A DNA stretch of 35,893 bases from Coriobacteriia bacterium (GTDB lineage: Bacteria > Actinomycetota > Coriobacteriia > Coriobacteriales > Eggerthellaceae), in the NCBI GenBank assembly GCA_030526515.1, contig JAUNCQ010000022.1:1-35893 (forward strand), given 5' to 3'. Positions 1 through 8,915 of this stretch are shown one piece after another. The notes under the pieces were generated by a model. The model was not told the DNA's origin. It saw only the letters and a program-made list of their open reading frames with translations, and ran no database searches. The position numbers were made by a program, and so were the translations under genes. Position 1 is the stretch's first letter. Each line of letters begins with the position of its first letter.

Positions 1-125
1 GTCCTGACCAGGGGGCCCTGCATGAAAGCGGACACACTTTTTTGCCTATAACCCGATCTGGGGGCCTCCGGCCTCGTCCCGCTAGCTTCGCCCAAAGGCA
101 CGGAGACACGGGCAAACAGCCCTTT

Positions 126-333
126 ATCGGTAGCTCGCAGCGCATCGCCCGACGGATATGCAAAAACTGGTAGGTGCGACGACCCCCTCCGGCCTCGCAC
201 GCTGGCAATTCAGGAAGAATATGCAGATATTTTTCGAAATCTGTCCTCGTCATCCCGCTCCGGCAGCCTAAAAGACGGCCCACACCTACCAGTTTTTGAA
301 TATCTACCCACGAATCGCGCCATCGCTACCGAT
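126..333. repeat. 208-bp imperfect palindromic element
   Basis: Two nested inverted repeats share one centre. The outer arms are ATCGGTAGC at 126-134 and its complement at 325-333. The inner arms are 22 bp with one mismatch, 155-176 against 283-304, and contain CAAAAACTGGTAGGTG and its exact complement. The 20 bases between outer and inner arms have equal length on both sides but match poorly. A weaker AT-rich dyad lies near the centre (about 223-242). It could be a MITE-like or REP-like intergenic repeat, or a paired regulatory site. One copy is visible, so mobility cannot be judged. Confidence 0.65.
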
Positions 334-460
334 TTCTCGATATTCAACCACCCCAAGCACCAATTGCCCCGCCCCCGGCGCCTAGCAGCCCATCTCGCCC
401 CGCTCCCCCGGCGCCCGGAAGCCGCCCAGCGGTGCAGGGCCACCGACCCCACCCCCACGC

Positions 461-487
461 ACGAAAAAGGCCCGCCGAAGCGGGCCT
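461..487 (-). terminator. rho-independent terminator of the 515-1282 lipoprotein gene
   Basis: An 8-bp perfect stem (AGGCCCGC / GCGGGCCT, 468-475 with 480-487) closes a four-base loop. Read on the minus strand it is followed at once by a run of five T. It begins 27 bases after the stop codon of the lipoprotein gene. Confidence 0.85.
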
Positions 488-514
488 CGAGCGCATCGCA
501 CGGCAGCCGCCGAG

Positions 515-1282
515 CTACGCCTTCTTATACTTGAACGTGAAGCTCTTGCTCACACCGCTGACCAACCACACCTTGACCTTGTAGGTGCCGGGGTCTTCGA
601 AATGCATGCAGTTGGGCAGCGCCTTGCCGTCCTTGTACACCACGAACGGTCGATAGTTCTTCCCATTCACGGTCATCTTTTTGATGATGCCGCGAGTCTT
701 GAAGCGAATGACCTTCTTGGACGTGGTCGCACCGTTCTTCACCGTGGCGGCCACCTTCTTGGCCTTCAGCGGAATCCGATTGAAGGCCGTCCACAGGACG
801 TTCTTCTTGCCGTAGGTCTTGTGCACGACCTTGCCGTTCACAATCTTGCCGTTGGCCTTGATCGGCTTCTTGTTGAAGCTGAACCGGTACTTCACCGGGT
901 CCATCAGATCCATCATGTCCACGGAGTCCACGTACGTGCCCTTGCTGTAAGAGGCCAGATACGTGATGGACTTGTTGCGGTCCACGTAGGTGGCGCCGTT
1001 GGCCACCAGCTGCTTGCGGTTGTAGGTCTCCTTCTCCATACGGCCCTTGTACACCGTGCGACCCTGGTACGTGCCCTTGACCAGCTTGACCCCCAGCTCC
1101 TCCTCCATCTGCTTGACGGCTTCTTCAGATTCCAGTTCATCAAGCTCGTAGATAACCAGGCCATCGACCGCGCCGGTCTTCTTGTACACGTTCACGCTCA
1201 CATTGGATTCGAACCCGCAGCTGCACAAGCACACCGCAGCCACGGACAGGGCGGCAACCGTCGCCACCATCATCTTCTTCAT
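515..1282 (-). CDS. secreted lipoprotein of unknown function
   Basis: The 255-residue product starts with a short basic N-terminus and a hydrophobic stretch, then a lipobox-like LCSC with the predicted lipidated cysteine at residue 22. It should be exported by Sec and anchored outside the membrane. The mature part is rich in lysine, tyrosine and valine, with beta-like segments and a C-terminus resembling a small Ig-like fold. I recognise no catalytic motif. The start is supported by GGAAGGGGAG just upstream of the ATG, and a clear terminator follows the gene. It lies 111 bp downstream of the Rrf2 gene on the same strand, but a GGGCGAAA copy in the gap and the good terminator fit a separate transcript equally well. 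The function is not inferred. Confidence 0.8.
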   Translation of the reverse strand: MKKMMVATVAALSVAAVCLCSCGFESNVSVNVYKKTGAVDGLVIYELDELESEEAVKQMEEELGVKLVKGTYQGRTVYKGRMEKETYNRKQLVANGATYVDRNKSITYLASYSKGTYVDSVDMMDLMDPVKYRFSFNKKPIKANGKIVNGKVVHKTYGKKNVLWTAFNRIPLKAKKVAATVKNGATTSKKVIRFKTRGIIKKMTVNGKNYRPFVVYKDGKALPNCMHFEDPGTYKVKVWLVSGVSKSFTFKYKKA

Positions 1283-1393
1283 GGGCTCCCCTTCCCGGAA
1301 AAGTCCTTGCCCCTTGCAACCTCAGCTTATCATCAGGGCGAAAGAAACGCCAGCTCACAACGCCAACTCGCAGCCCCAAATCGTGCGGGGCCG

Positions 1394-1810
1394 CTACTTG
1401 CAGACGGGCGAAGCGCACAGGTCCGCCACCGTGTACTTCCCCACGTAGTCATTGATCACCTGGTCGAGTCCCTTCCAGAACCCCAGCGTCGTGCACACTT
1501 CAGCGCGCGGGCACTCCTCGGCGCCATCCTCCAGGCAGTAGATGGGCGCCAGGTCGCCCTCGGCGGCCTGCAGAACCTGACCTGCGGTGATCTGCTCCGC
1601 AGGCCGAGCCAGCGAGTAGCCACCATGCTGGCCACGGGTGCTGTTCAGAAGGCCAGCACGAACCAGTGACCGAGTCAGCTGCTCCAAGTACTTCAGTGGC
1701 ATGTCCTGACGCTCCGAGATCTCGCGGATGGAAACGGGACCCTCCGCACTGTTCAGCGCAACATCAATCACAAGACGCAGGGCATAGCGCCCCTTCGTGG
1801 AAATGAGCAC
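1394..1810 (-). CDS. Rrf2-family transcriptional regulator (IscR/NsrR-like cysteine triad)
   Basis: This 138-residue protein opens with ISTKGRYALR and continues with the winged-helix signature of Rrf2 regulators (PLKYLEQL, then GGYSLARPAEQIT). The family senses iron-sulfur status, nitric oxide or cysteine metabolism. Cysteines 92, 100 and 106 (C-X7-C-X5-C) sit where IscR and NsrR ligate their cluster, so an Fe-S cofactor is likely but inferred. I chose the GTG start at 1810 because GGGAGG lies four bases upstream and the family normally begins at this point; a longer open frame reaches 1897. Two further cysteines at the C-terminus are unusual. The targets are unknown; the divergent operon at 1974 is the obvious candidate. 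Confidence 0.88.
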   Translation of the reverse strand: MLISTKGRYALRLVIDVALNSAEGPVSIREISERQDMPLKYLEQLTRSLVRAGLLNSTRGQHGGYSLARPAEQITAGQVLQAAEGDLAPIYCLEDGAEECPRAEVCTTLGFWKGLDQVINDYVGKYTVADLCASPVCK

Positions 1811-1843
1811 AAAGCCTCCCTTTTTGCTCGGATATTCCTCCCC

Positions 1844-1849
1844 ATTGTA
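1844..1849 (-). promoter_or_regulatory. candidate -10 element of the Rrf2 gene
   Basis: The minus strand reads TACAAT (5 of 6 to consensus), about 34 bases upstream of the chosen GTG start. No convincing -35 box is seen at 16-18 bases, which would fit an activator-dependent or weak promoter. Confidence 0.35.
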
Positions 1850-1905
1850 GCAAGACGGGGCTTTCGGCCACTTATGAAGATATTGCAGGAACCACACCCG
1901 CTCGA

Positions 1906-1940
1906 TTGACCCCCTTTATCAATTAGTCATAATTTATGAC
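1906..1940 (+). promoter_or_regulatory. promoter with overlapping palindromic operator
   Basis: A -35 box TTGACC (1906-1911) is followed after 16 bases by a -10 box CATAAT (1928-1933), each 5 of 6 to consensus. The perfect 15-bp palindrome GTCATAATTTATGAC at 1926-1940 covers the -10 box. A dimeric repressor bound there would block transcription of the plus-strand operon. The operon's own MarR protein is the most economical candidate because MarR proteins bind short AT-rich palindromes like this one. The Rrf2 protein encoded divergently is the alternative. Confidence 0.7.
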
Positions 1941-1973
1941 CAATATCCGACGACCACGCGAATCGAGCACATC

Positions 1974-2423
1974 ATGAGCAACCTCACCGACGACCTGAAG
2001 CGCAAGGCCCAGCAGGCCCAACGGGAAGCCGGCCCCCGCGCCATCCGGTTCATGCAGGGCCGCAACGGCAACGACTCCCTGGGCAACGCCAGCATCGGCG
2101 CGGCCATCATCACCATGATCCTGGGCTGGCTCTTCTGGATAGACCTGTTTAACTGGCTGTCCCTGGCGTTCTTCGGCTACGCCTTGTTCCGCATGCTTTC
2201 CCGCAACATCACCAAGCGCACCAATGAAAACCTGGCGTGGATCCGCGTGTCGGAAAAGCCCCGTCGCTGGCTGAACCTGCAGTACCAGAAGATCAAGCAC
2301 CGCAAGACCGCCTGCTTCTTCACCTGCCCCAACTGCAACACCAACTACTCGGTTCCCAAGGGCAAGGGCCAGGTCCGCGCCCGCTGCCCCCACTGCGGAC
2401 AGCAGCACCTGCACACCACGTAA
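1974..2423 (+). CDS. small membrane protein with C-terminal zinc ribbon
   Basis: The 149-residue protein has a basic N-terminus, one long or two short membrane segments at about residues 41-75, a basic stretch at 80-112 and a zinc-ribbon pair: C118-P-N-C121 and C138-P-H-C141. This suggests an inner-membrane protein with a cytoplasmic metal-binding knob that could bind RNA, DNA or a protein partner. The ATG at 1974 has no strong ribosome binding site; the predicted 5' leader is only about 30 bases. It is the first gene of the operon and ends 9 bp before the MarR gene. No known family is recognised with confidence. Confidence 0.8.
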   Translation: MSNLTDDLKRKAQQAQREAGPRAIRFMQGRNGNDSLGNASIGAAIITMILGWLFWIDLFNWLSLAFFGYALFRMLSRNITKRTNENLAWIRVSEKPRRWLNLQYQKIKHRKTACFFTCPNCNTNYSVPKGKGQVRARCPHCGQQHLHTT

Positions 2424-2432
2424 GGAGCTCTC

Positions 2433-2915
2433 ATGACCCCCGAAGAACGGGCGCCTCTGCCCGCCACGGAAGGCATTGTGCTCATGCCGCAGCTGCGCAA
2501 GCTGTTCCTTCCCCTGGGCCATCAGGTCGGCGTGCTGACCTGCAACGTGCTGAGTCCCCTGTGCAAGACCTGCGGCATCACGGTTCAGCAGTTCTACCTG
2601 CTTGCGGAGGTCAAGGCCGAGCCCGGTCGCACCATCTCCGAGCTGTGCAACAAGTCCGGCCTGCTGCTGGCCAACTTCAGCGTGACCTTCCGCAAACTGG
2701 AGCGCATGGGCCTGGTGACCAAGCAGCCGAGCGACCGAGACCGTCGTGCCCACACGCTGCACCTGACCCCGGAAGGGGAAGCCCTTCTGGACGAAATAGA
2801 CGCTGAATGGAACCACCAGCTGGACTCGCTGTTCGTGGAAGCCACCCCCGACGAGCTGCGCACCATCCTTGAGGGACTGCAGGCGCTCAAGGGCTTGATT
2901 GAAAGGGTCCGCTAG
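2433..2915 (+). CDS. MarR-family transcriptional regulator
   Basis: The 160-residue protein has the MarR winged-helix layout. The DNA-recognition region lies at about residues 67-95 (ISELCNKSGLLLANFSVTFRKLERMGLV), split here as TISELCNKS then FRKLERMGLV, and is followed by the wing PSDRDRRAHTLHLTPEG. The N- and C-terminal helices form the dimer interface in this family. Cysteines 37, 44, 47 and 72 include a C-X6-C-X2-C group, so redox or metal sensing is possible but inferred. AAGGAG stands eight bases before the ATG. The palindrome over the operon promoter is its probable autoregulatory site. Its stop lies one base before the start of the next gene. Confidence 0.9.
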   Translation: MTPEERAPLPATEGIVLMPQLRKLFLPLGHQVGVLTCNVLSPLCKTCGITVQQFYLLAEVKAEPGRTISELCNKSGLLLANFSVTFRKLERMGLVTKQPSDRDRRAHTLHLTPEGEALLDEIDAEWNHQLDSLFVEATPDELRTILEGLQALKGLIERVR

Positions 2916-2916
2916 C

Positions 2917-3735
2917 GTGTTCGGCTTCATCAACACCAACGTCGACGCCCTGTCCCCCGAAGAGGAGGCGCGCTACAAGGAAGCCTACTGCGGCCTGTGC
3001 CACGCCCTGGGCAGTCGCACCGGACAGCACACCCGCATGGCCCTTTCCCATGACCTGACCTTCCTGGCGCTGCTGCACATGAGCCTGTACGATCCAGAGG
3101 AAACCAAGCACCAGACCGCCTGCGTCATGCATCCGCTGACCAAGCGCACCTGGACCCAGAACGAATACCTGGACTACGCCGCGGACATGACCGTGGCGCT
3201 GGCCTACTTCAAGCTGCTGGACAACTGGTCCGACGACCACAGTCACCCCAGCCGTCTGGCAGCCCTGACCCTGAAGAAGCGCTGGTTGGAGATCAGCGAC
3301 CGATGGCCCCGCCAGGCCCAGGCCATCGAAGCCGGCATGGCGGCCATATCCCAGATCGAGCAGGACGACCACGGCAACCCTGACGCTGCCGCCAACGCCT
3401 TCGGCTTGATCATGGGCGAAATTTTCGTCCACCAGGAAGACTTCTGGGAAAACCCGCTGCGCATGATGGGCCGCCAGCTGGGCCGGTTCATCTACCTGAT
3501 GGACGCGGCGGTGGACCTGGAGGAGGACCGGCAGAAGGGCTCCTACAACCCCTTTGCCCATGCCGACTTCACCCAGGACCAGATCCACGACCTGCTGACG
3601 GTGTACATGGGCTACGTGACCGAGGTGTTCGAGAAGCTGCCCCTAGTTGAAGACGTGAACCTGCTGCGCAACGTGCTGTACTCCGGCGTATGGCAGCGCT
3701 GGAACTCCCTCCACGAATCGAAGGAGAACGACTAA
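2917..3735 (+). CDS. DUF5685-family protein
   Basis: The 272-residue product begins FGFINTN, followed by the YCGLC motif (C25, C28 in the chosen numbering) that marks DUF5685. The rest is predicted to be helical. The biochemical role of this family is not established. I chose the GTG at 2917, one base after the MarR stop, because family members begin at this phenylalanine-glycine segment and GAAAGG lies about ten bases upstream; a TTG at 2899 is an alternative. The next gene, a J-domain protein, overlaps its stop codon by one base (TAATG). The tight coupling suggests the two act together, possibly in maturing a metal- or cysteine-containing client; that is inference. Confidence 0.85.
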   Translation: MFGFINTNVDALSPEEEARYKEAYCGLCHALGSRTGQHTRMALSHDLTFLALLHMSLYDPEETKHQTACVMHPLTKRTWTQNEYLDYAADMTVALAYFKLLDNWSDDHSHPSRLAALTLKKRWLEISDRWPRQAQAIEAGMAAISQIEQDDHGNPDAAANAFGLIMGEIFVHQEDFWENPLRMMGRQLGRFIYLMDAAVDLEEDRQKGSYNPFAHADFTQDQIHDLLTVYMGYVTEVFEKLPLVEDVNLLRNVLYSGVWQRWNSLHESKEND

Positions 3736-4517
3736 TGCCCATGAATCCCTATGAGGTCCTTGGCGTGAGCGAAGGCGCCTCCCTGGACGAAGTGAAGAAG
3801 GCGTACCGCAAGAAGGCGCGGGAAAACCATCCCGACCTGAACCCGGACGATCCCAACGCTGCCGAGCGCATCAAGCAGATCAACGAAGCCTACGACCGCA
3901 TCACCAATCCGGAAAAGTACGCTCGCGAGCGCGTGACCAGCGCCGGCCCCACCCCGGGCAGCCCCTTCGGCGGCCCTGGCTACGGCTACGGCTGGGGTCC
4001 CACCGGCACGGGCGGCACCACCTCCTCCGGCACAGGTCCTGGCTACACCTGGACCACCACCACGTTCACCTGGGAAGACATATTCGGTTCCGACTGGACG
4101 AACCCGGGACCTGCGGATCCGGCCAACATCCACCCGGAAGCCAACCCGTCCGACTCCCCTGAGATCAAGGAGGCCATTGCCGCCTTCAACGCAGGCAACT
4201 TCGCTGGCGCCGTGGCCAAGCTGGGATCGATCCCCCGCACCAAGCGCGATGCCCGGTGGTACTACCTGTCCGCCCTGGCGAACTATCGCAACGGCAGCAC
4301 GGCGCTGGCTTTCGACCAGATCCGCAAGGCCCGCGCCATGGACCCCACCAACATGGACTACCTGCGCGCCCACCAGGCATTCCAGCAACCCGGCGCCACC
4401 TATCAGGAAACCGGCCAGGCGTACGGGTTCGGCACCGGCGGCACCAACTGCACCGGATGCTGCTGCGGCCTGATGTGCGCCCAGGCATTTTGCTACCCCA
4501 TAGCCTTGTGCTGCTAG
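3735..4517 (+). CDS. J-domain protein with cysteine-rich C-terminal tail
   Basis: The N-terminus is a canonical J-domain (NPYEVLGVS, helix [15 protein letters not shown] at residues 32-34), so it should stimulate a DnaK-type Hsp70. A glycine-, threonine- and tryptophan-rich linker follows (about residues 78-125), then a helical TPR-like part (about 145-220). The last 22 residues hold eight cysteines, including a CCC cluster and a terminal CC. It is not classical DnaJ: the CxxCxGxG zinc repeats and the client-binding domain are absent. The start at 3735 overlaps the upstream stop and has AAGGAGA eight bases before it. The tail could be a metal or Fe-S binding segment or a hydrophobic anchor; I cannot decide which. 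Confidence 0.88.
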   Translation: MPMNPYEVLGVSEGASLDEVKKAYRKKARENHPDLNPDDPNAAERIKQINEAYDRITNPEKYARERVTSAGPTPGSPFGGPGYGYGWGPTGTGGTTSSGTGPGYTWTTTTFTWEDIFGSDWTNPGPADPANIHPEANPSDSPEIKEAIAAFNAGNFAGAVAKLGSIPRTKRDARWYYLSALANYRNGSTALAFDQIRKARAMDPTNMDYLRAHQAFQQPGATYQETGQAYGFGTGGTNCTGCCCGLMCAQAFCYPIALCC

Positions 4518-4557
4518 AACTGACCGCCCCGTAGATCAACGAAGAACAGGAACTCCC

Positions 4558-5193
4558 ATGGGAAGACCGAAGAACGATCAGCTGAACATTTCCATCGAGC
4601 AGCGCATCGAGGAGGCGTTCTGGACCCTGTCCGAAAAGAACCCCATCGAGCGCATTTCCGTGGTGGCGCTTTCCAAGGAAGCCCACTGCAACCGCGGCAC
4701 GTTCTACTACTACTTCACCGACATCTACGAGCTGCTGGACCGCATCATCGAAAAGAACATCCCCACCAAGCTGCCTAACTACCTGCAGGCCGCCATTGCA
4801 GGCAGCCTGCGTGAGGAGGACATCAAGGCAGCTATTCTGGCGGAACGAGACCGCATCGACCGACTGGCATCCCTGCTCAGCCGCAGCACGTCCCCCTACA
4901 CCAACCGGCGCCTGAAGAACTCCGCCATCAAGGTCTGGGCCAAGGCCATGGGCATGACCACGGAAGACCTGAGCAGCACCGACCGCCTGTTCTTCGAGTT
5001 CATGGCAAGCGGCCTGTTCGGCGCGCTGGCCTATCACGCAGAGCATCCCCAAGAAGCATCCTACGAGGAGCTTATCCACGCACTTCTGCCGGTCATCCCC
5101 GCGATCACCGTTGCCTACTTCGGCCGCACGGGACGCACCGTCCCCAGCCGCCAGCTCCAGGAGGAGCCGACGGCCGAGGATGCTGCCGACTAA
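4558..5193 (+). CDS. TetR-family transcriptional regulator
   Basis: The 211-residue protein has an N-terminal TetR helix-turn-helix: ISVVALSKEAHCNRGTFYYY followed by a helix-4 segment YELLDRIIEKN (about residues 33-70). The all-helical C-terminal domain would bind an unknown ligand. AGGAA lies seven bases before the ATG, 40 bp after the J-domain gene, so it is probably the last gene of the operon. Its TAA stop overlaps the TAG stop of addA on the other strand, leaving no space for an ordinary terminator between the convergent genes. The target is unknown. Confidence 0.88.
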   Translation: MGRPKNDQLNISIEQRIEEAFWTLSEKNPIERISVVALSKEAHCNRGTFYYYFTDIYELLDRIIEKNIPTKLPNYLQAAIAGSLREEDIKAAILAERDRIDRLASLLSRSTSPYTNRRLKNSAIKVWAKAMGMTTEDLSSTDRLFFEFMASGLFGALAYHAEHPQEASYEELIHALLPVIPAITVAYFGRTGRTVPSRQLQEEPTAEDAAD

Positions 5194-8100
5194 ATTGCCC
5201 CCGCCCGGACCGCCTGCTCGGACACGATGCGGCGCAGCTCCGGCACATCCGCCTGGTCAAAGGCGTAGCACACCGTCTGCAGGGAGTCCTCCCCCGCCGG
5301 ATCGTCGCGCTCTACGCGGGCGAAAACCAGCTCCACGCTCTCCTGCCCGCCGCTCAGCACGGCCAGCGCGTAGCACTGGGCCTGCAGAGCATGCTTCTTC
5401 TTGAGCTGCTCGGAGGTTTCGCCCGCATGGCCGCCGGTCTTGTAGTCCACCACCAGGGCCGGACCGCCTGCGGCCTGACCGGGTGCGGCGGTGCAGAGCA
5501 GGTCAATTTCGCCCTGCAGAACGCCCGCACGGGAATCAGATTCACCCGATTCCGCCTCGACTTGCAGGCAGAAGGGAAGCTCCGGCTGCACGCGGGCAAA
5601 CTGACGAGCGCGAGCGTACACCGTAGAGCCCAGCCAGCGCTCCAAGGCAGCAGCAAGACGGCTCCGGTCAGCTACTCCGTAGGTGCGGCATGCCGGCACC
5701 ACCTGAGCGCGGGCCGCCTCTGGCCCGGCAAGGGCTGCCAGTTGGCACAGGCGATGCAACGCCGAGCCGAACTCCGTGGCCTTGTCCGCATCCGCCGTGG
5801 GCGCAACGTTGAAGGAATCGGGGGCATCGCCCTCCTCCTCATCTCGGAAGCCCATGGGTGCTGCAGCCAGCTCCTCCCAGGGACGAAGGTCCTGGTCGCT
5901 CGGATTCGCCACCACGGCTTCGTCCGAAGAGCCCTCGCTCGCTGCAGCATCACTCGCACCGATTTCCAAATCAGCCATGCCATCTACGGCACCGAAGGTA
6001 GCGTCGTCTCCCTTGGCATGGGCCGCGCTGGCAATGCTGGAATAGCTGAACAGACCCGCATCATCCTTCTCCTGCAAATGCGCGTCCAGCACCTGCAAGG
6101 GCATGACCTGGGGCAGCAGGATCTGCTCCGCACCCGGCCCTGCCATGCCGGCAGCGCTCGCGGGGTTGCTTTCGCCCGCCGTCAGATCAGTCGCAGGATC
6201 GACCGACGCCTCGCCGTCCACGGGGGTCACCGTGAACAGCGCCGGCTCGGATCCTCCGTACTCCACCGTCGTGGACTCCCAGGGGAACTCCTCAGCGCCG
6301 AACAGCGCAGCGCGGATGTCGCCGATCAGGCCGCCATACGGACCCTCGGGATTGCTCTTGCTCTCCTTGACGGTCATGAACACGCACAGGGCCTCCTTGG
6401 CACGTGTGGCGCCCACGTAAAACAAGCGCTGGGCCTCCTCCCGCTCCGCCTGCTGCGCCTCCGCCACCAGCAGACCGCGGAACGTGCCCGCGTCGGCGTC
6501 CTGAAGCATGGCCTCGGAAACGGGCTCCTCCCCGCGCCACAGGTCCACCTGCTCGCGCACGGCCTTCAGAGCAGCGCCCTCCGGGCTGTCCTTGCCCGCG
6601 ACCTTGCGCGTTGCCGGCTTCAGCGTGGCGTAGGTATGCTCCCCTACGCGACGAACCACCAGCGCGCCCTCCCGTGGCGCACGATCGAACTCAGCCAACG
6701 CCACCACCGGGAACTCCAGGCCCTTGGACGCATGGATGGTCATGATACGCACGGCATCCTGGCCCTGGGCGTTCAGCGCGCCGGGAGCCTCCTTCATGCC
6801 CTCTTCCACCTGGGCGCGGAAGCGTCGGGCGATGCTCACGGGACCCAGGGTGGTGTCCTCCTCCAGCTGGCGCACCATGCGCACGGCCTTCATCAAGTTG
6901 CCGAGCACCGCCGCGCCCTCGGCGCCGCGGGCCTGCAGACGGGCGACCCATCCGCTATCCAGCAGCACGCCCAGCAGCACCTCGTGCAGCGGACGCAGGC
7001 GAAGTCCCGCCTGGGCCTTTGCCATGACCTGCACAGCATGCTCCAAAGCGGGCGAAAGAACCACCCCCTCCTTCAGCTCGCGAGCCAGCTGACGCAGACC
7101 GCCGCCCAAAGAGCGACGTCCCGGACGCAGCGTTTCCTCATCCACGAAGGTGCCCAGCTGCAGCAGGTCCGCTGCGCTCAGGGCAAAGGCCGGACAGGTC
7201 AGTGCCTGGAAGGCCAGCTGGCCGTCTCGGGGATTGGCAACGGCGCCAAGCAAGATGGCCGCCGCCTGGACCTCAGGAGCGCGGGCAAACAGCGAGCCAC
7301 CGGCAATAATGCAGTCGAAGCCAAGGTTGCGAACCGCCTGGGCGTACATGTCCGCATGGGTCGTGGAGCCCAGCAGCAGGACCATGTCGGAAAGGGCATG
7401 GCCGCCTTCGTGCATGCGCTGGAAGTAGTCAGCGATGCGTCGGGCCTGCGCCTGGCGACGAGCCTCCTCCTTGGCCTTTGCGCCCGCCGGCGTGCTGATC
7501 AACTCCAGCTGAATACGCGGCTCCGGCGCCTTGTAGCCCGCACCGTCGTACACTGCCGCCAGATCCAGGAAGCCATCGCCAAACACGCGCTTCTGCTGGC
7601 ACACCTGCTTCACGAAGGCAAGCACATCGCCATGGCTGCGGAAGTTGCGGCTGAGCATGAGCTTGCTGGGGCTAGCCTGCTCCTGCAGCTGCGGGTCGTC
7701 CAGGGAGCGCTGATGGGCTCGGTATACTGCCACATCGGCACCACGGAATCCGTAGATGCTCTGCTGAGCGTCACCCACCGTGCACAGGTAGCGCATGTCG
7801 GGGCCGCACAGATGCTTCACTATGGCAATCTGCATGGCATCGGTGTCCTGAAACTCGTCCACCATGACCAGGCGGAACTTGTCCTTGAAGCGGTCGTGGA
7901 TCTGCGGCAGGTCAAGGGCGCGCAGAGTCTCCCGAATCAGGTCGTTGTTGTCCAACATGGCGGAGTCGCGCTTCATCTGCGTGAAGGCCGCATCAGCCTT
8001 GCGGGCCAGGGCAATCAACTGCTCCAGCAGCAGACCGCCCCTCAGCATGGCGAAGTCCGCCAGCACGGCATAGTGCTCTGCGCGGCATTCGTCGCAGGCC

Positions 8101-8912
8101 TCCTTCTGGACGGCGGTGCCGCATTTGCGCACCACCACGCACTGGTCCAGAGCCTTCGTCAGATCGCCCAGATCCTGGCTGCCGGAAGCCAGGTACTCCT
8201 CCAGAGCCTGGATGCCCTGCTCAATATCCTGCTGAGCCTTGTCGTTCGTCTTGCCCGGCTTCAGAGTGGCGTACGCGGCCTGAAGGTCCCCGAAAGCCAG
8301 CAGCAAGCGCTTTGCCAAAGCCGACGGCTGCTCCCGCTTCTGGCACGCAACCAAGTCGTCAAAACCGCCAGGCAGTCCGCTTGCCGTGGAAATCATCTGA
8401 GCCAGCAAGCCGGAAAGGCAGGGCTCGTTCATGGACGCGTAGAAGGGATACTCCCTCATCAGAAGGGTGAAGTCGTCCGCCCCCTGCTCCTTCTGCTCGC
8501 TCAAAACAGCGTCCACGGCCGCCGCCAACAGCTCCTCGCCCTCTTTTTCGCCCAGAACCTGGAACTTCGGGTCCAGGCCCAGGTCCAGGGCACTGGCGTG
8601 CAGGATGCGCGAGCACATGCCATGGATGGTGGAGATCCACGCATCGTCTACCTTGCCCGCCTGGTCGAACAGACCCTGAGCGCGCAGCGTGGAGCGCACG
8701 CGGCCTTTCAGCTCCGCCGCGGCCTTTTCCGTGAAGGTGATGGCGCAGATCTGGTCGATGTCGTCCACGCCCGTTCCCGGCTCCACCAAGGCATGGGCAA
8801 TGCGCTGGGTCAGCGTGAAAGTCTTACCGCTGCCTGCGCCTGCGGAAACGTCCACGGGTCCGATCAGGCACTCGACGCATTTTTCCTGCTCAGGGGTGTA
8901 CTTAACCGCCAT
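5190..8912 (-). CDS. addA: AddA-type helicase-nuclease subunit
   Basis: This 1,240-residue protein is the UvrD-superfamily subunit of an AddAB enzyme, which resects double-strand DNA ends for RecA loading. Visible motifs are the Q motif TPEQEKCV, Walker A SAGAGSGKT (23-31), motif II VDEFQDTD (351-358), QQSIYGFRGAD (383-393), the late helicase motif MTIHASKGLEFP, and a C-terminal PD-(D/E)XK nuclease with QGEIDLLC and VVDYKTGG (about 1130-1160). The length matches the family. A low-complexity acidic and alanine-rich linker lies before the nuclease domain. AAGGAGTA precedes the ATG and lies inside the end of addB, three bases after whose stop addA begins, indicating translational coupling. The 3' end overlaps the TetR gene. 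Confidence 0.95.
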   Translation of the reverse strand: MAVKYTPEQEKCVECLIGPVDVSAGAGSGKTFTLTQRIAHALVEPGTGVDDIDQICAITFTEKAAAELKGRVRSTLRAQGLFDQAGKVDDAWISTIHGMCSRILHASALDLGLDPKFQVLGEKEGEELLAAAVDAVLSEQKEQGADDFTLLMREYPFYASMNEPCLSGLLAQMISTASGLPGGFDDLVACQKREQPSALAKRLLLAFGDLQAAYATLKPGKTNDKAQQDIEQGIQALEEYLASGSQDLGDLTKALDQCVVVRKCGTAVQKEACDECRAEHYAVLADFAMLRGGLLLEQLIALARKADAAFTQMKRDSAMLDNNDLIRETLRALDLPQIHDRFKDKFRLVMVDEFQDTDAMQIAIVKHLCGPDMRYLCTVGDAQQSIYGFRGADVAVYRAHQRSLDDPQLQEQASPSKLMLSRNFRSHGDVLAFVKQVCQQKRVFGDGFLDLAAVYDGAGYKAPEPRIQLELISTPAGAKAKEEARRQAQARRIADYFQRMHEGGHALSDMVLLLGSTTHADMYAQAVRNLGFDCIIAGGSLFARAPEVQAAAILLGAVANPRDGQLAFQALTCPAFALSAADLLQLGTFVDEETLRPGRRSLGGGLRQLARELKEGVVLSPALEHAVQVMAKAQAGLRLRPLHEVLLGVLLDSGWVARLQARGAEGAAVLGNLMKAVRMVRQLEEDTTLGPVSIARRFRAQVEEGMKEAPGALNAQGQDAVRIMTIHASKGLEFPVVALAEFDRAPREGALVVRRVGEHTYATLKPATRKVAGKDSPEGAALKAVREQVDLWRGEEPVSEAMLQDADAGTFRGLLVAEAQQAEREEAQRLFYVGATRAKEALCVFMTVKESKSNPEGPYGGLIGDIRAALFGAEEFPWESTTVEYGGSEPALFTVTPVDGEASVDPATDLTAGESNPASAAGMAGPGAEQILLPQVMPLQVLDAHLQEKDDAGLFSYSSIASAAHAKGDDATFGAVDGMADLEIGASDAAASEGSSDEAVVANPSDQDLRPWEELAAAPMGFRDEEEGDAPDSFNVAPTADADKATEFGSALHRLCQLAALAGPEAARAQVVPACRTYGVADRSRLAAALERWLGSTVYARARQFARVQPELPFCLQVEAESGESDSRAGVLQGEIDLLCTAAPGQAAGGPALVVDYKTGGHAGETSEQLKKKHALQAQCYALAVLSGGQESVELVFARVERDDPAGEDSLQTVCYAFDQADVPELRRIVSEQAVRAGAI

Positions 8913-8915
8913 TGC

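Larger units (their letters stand above)
1..514. other. gene-free left margin
   Basis: I see no credible coding sequence here. The open frames lack ribosome binding sites and protein-like composition. The stretch contains the palindromic element at 126-333, a 12-bp direct repeat (CCTCCGGCCTCG at 65-76 and 186-197), and the terminator of the minus-strand lipoprotein gene near 461-487. It may include regulatory sequence of a gene beyond the left edge. Confidence 0.6.

Noticed and set aside
1205-1216. Minus strand GGGTTCGAATCC resembling a tRNA T-arm
   Set aside because: It lies inside the lipoprotein gene near its lipobox, and no acceptor, D or anticodon stems can be found around it.
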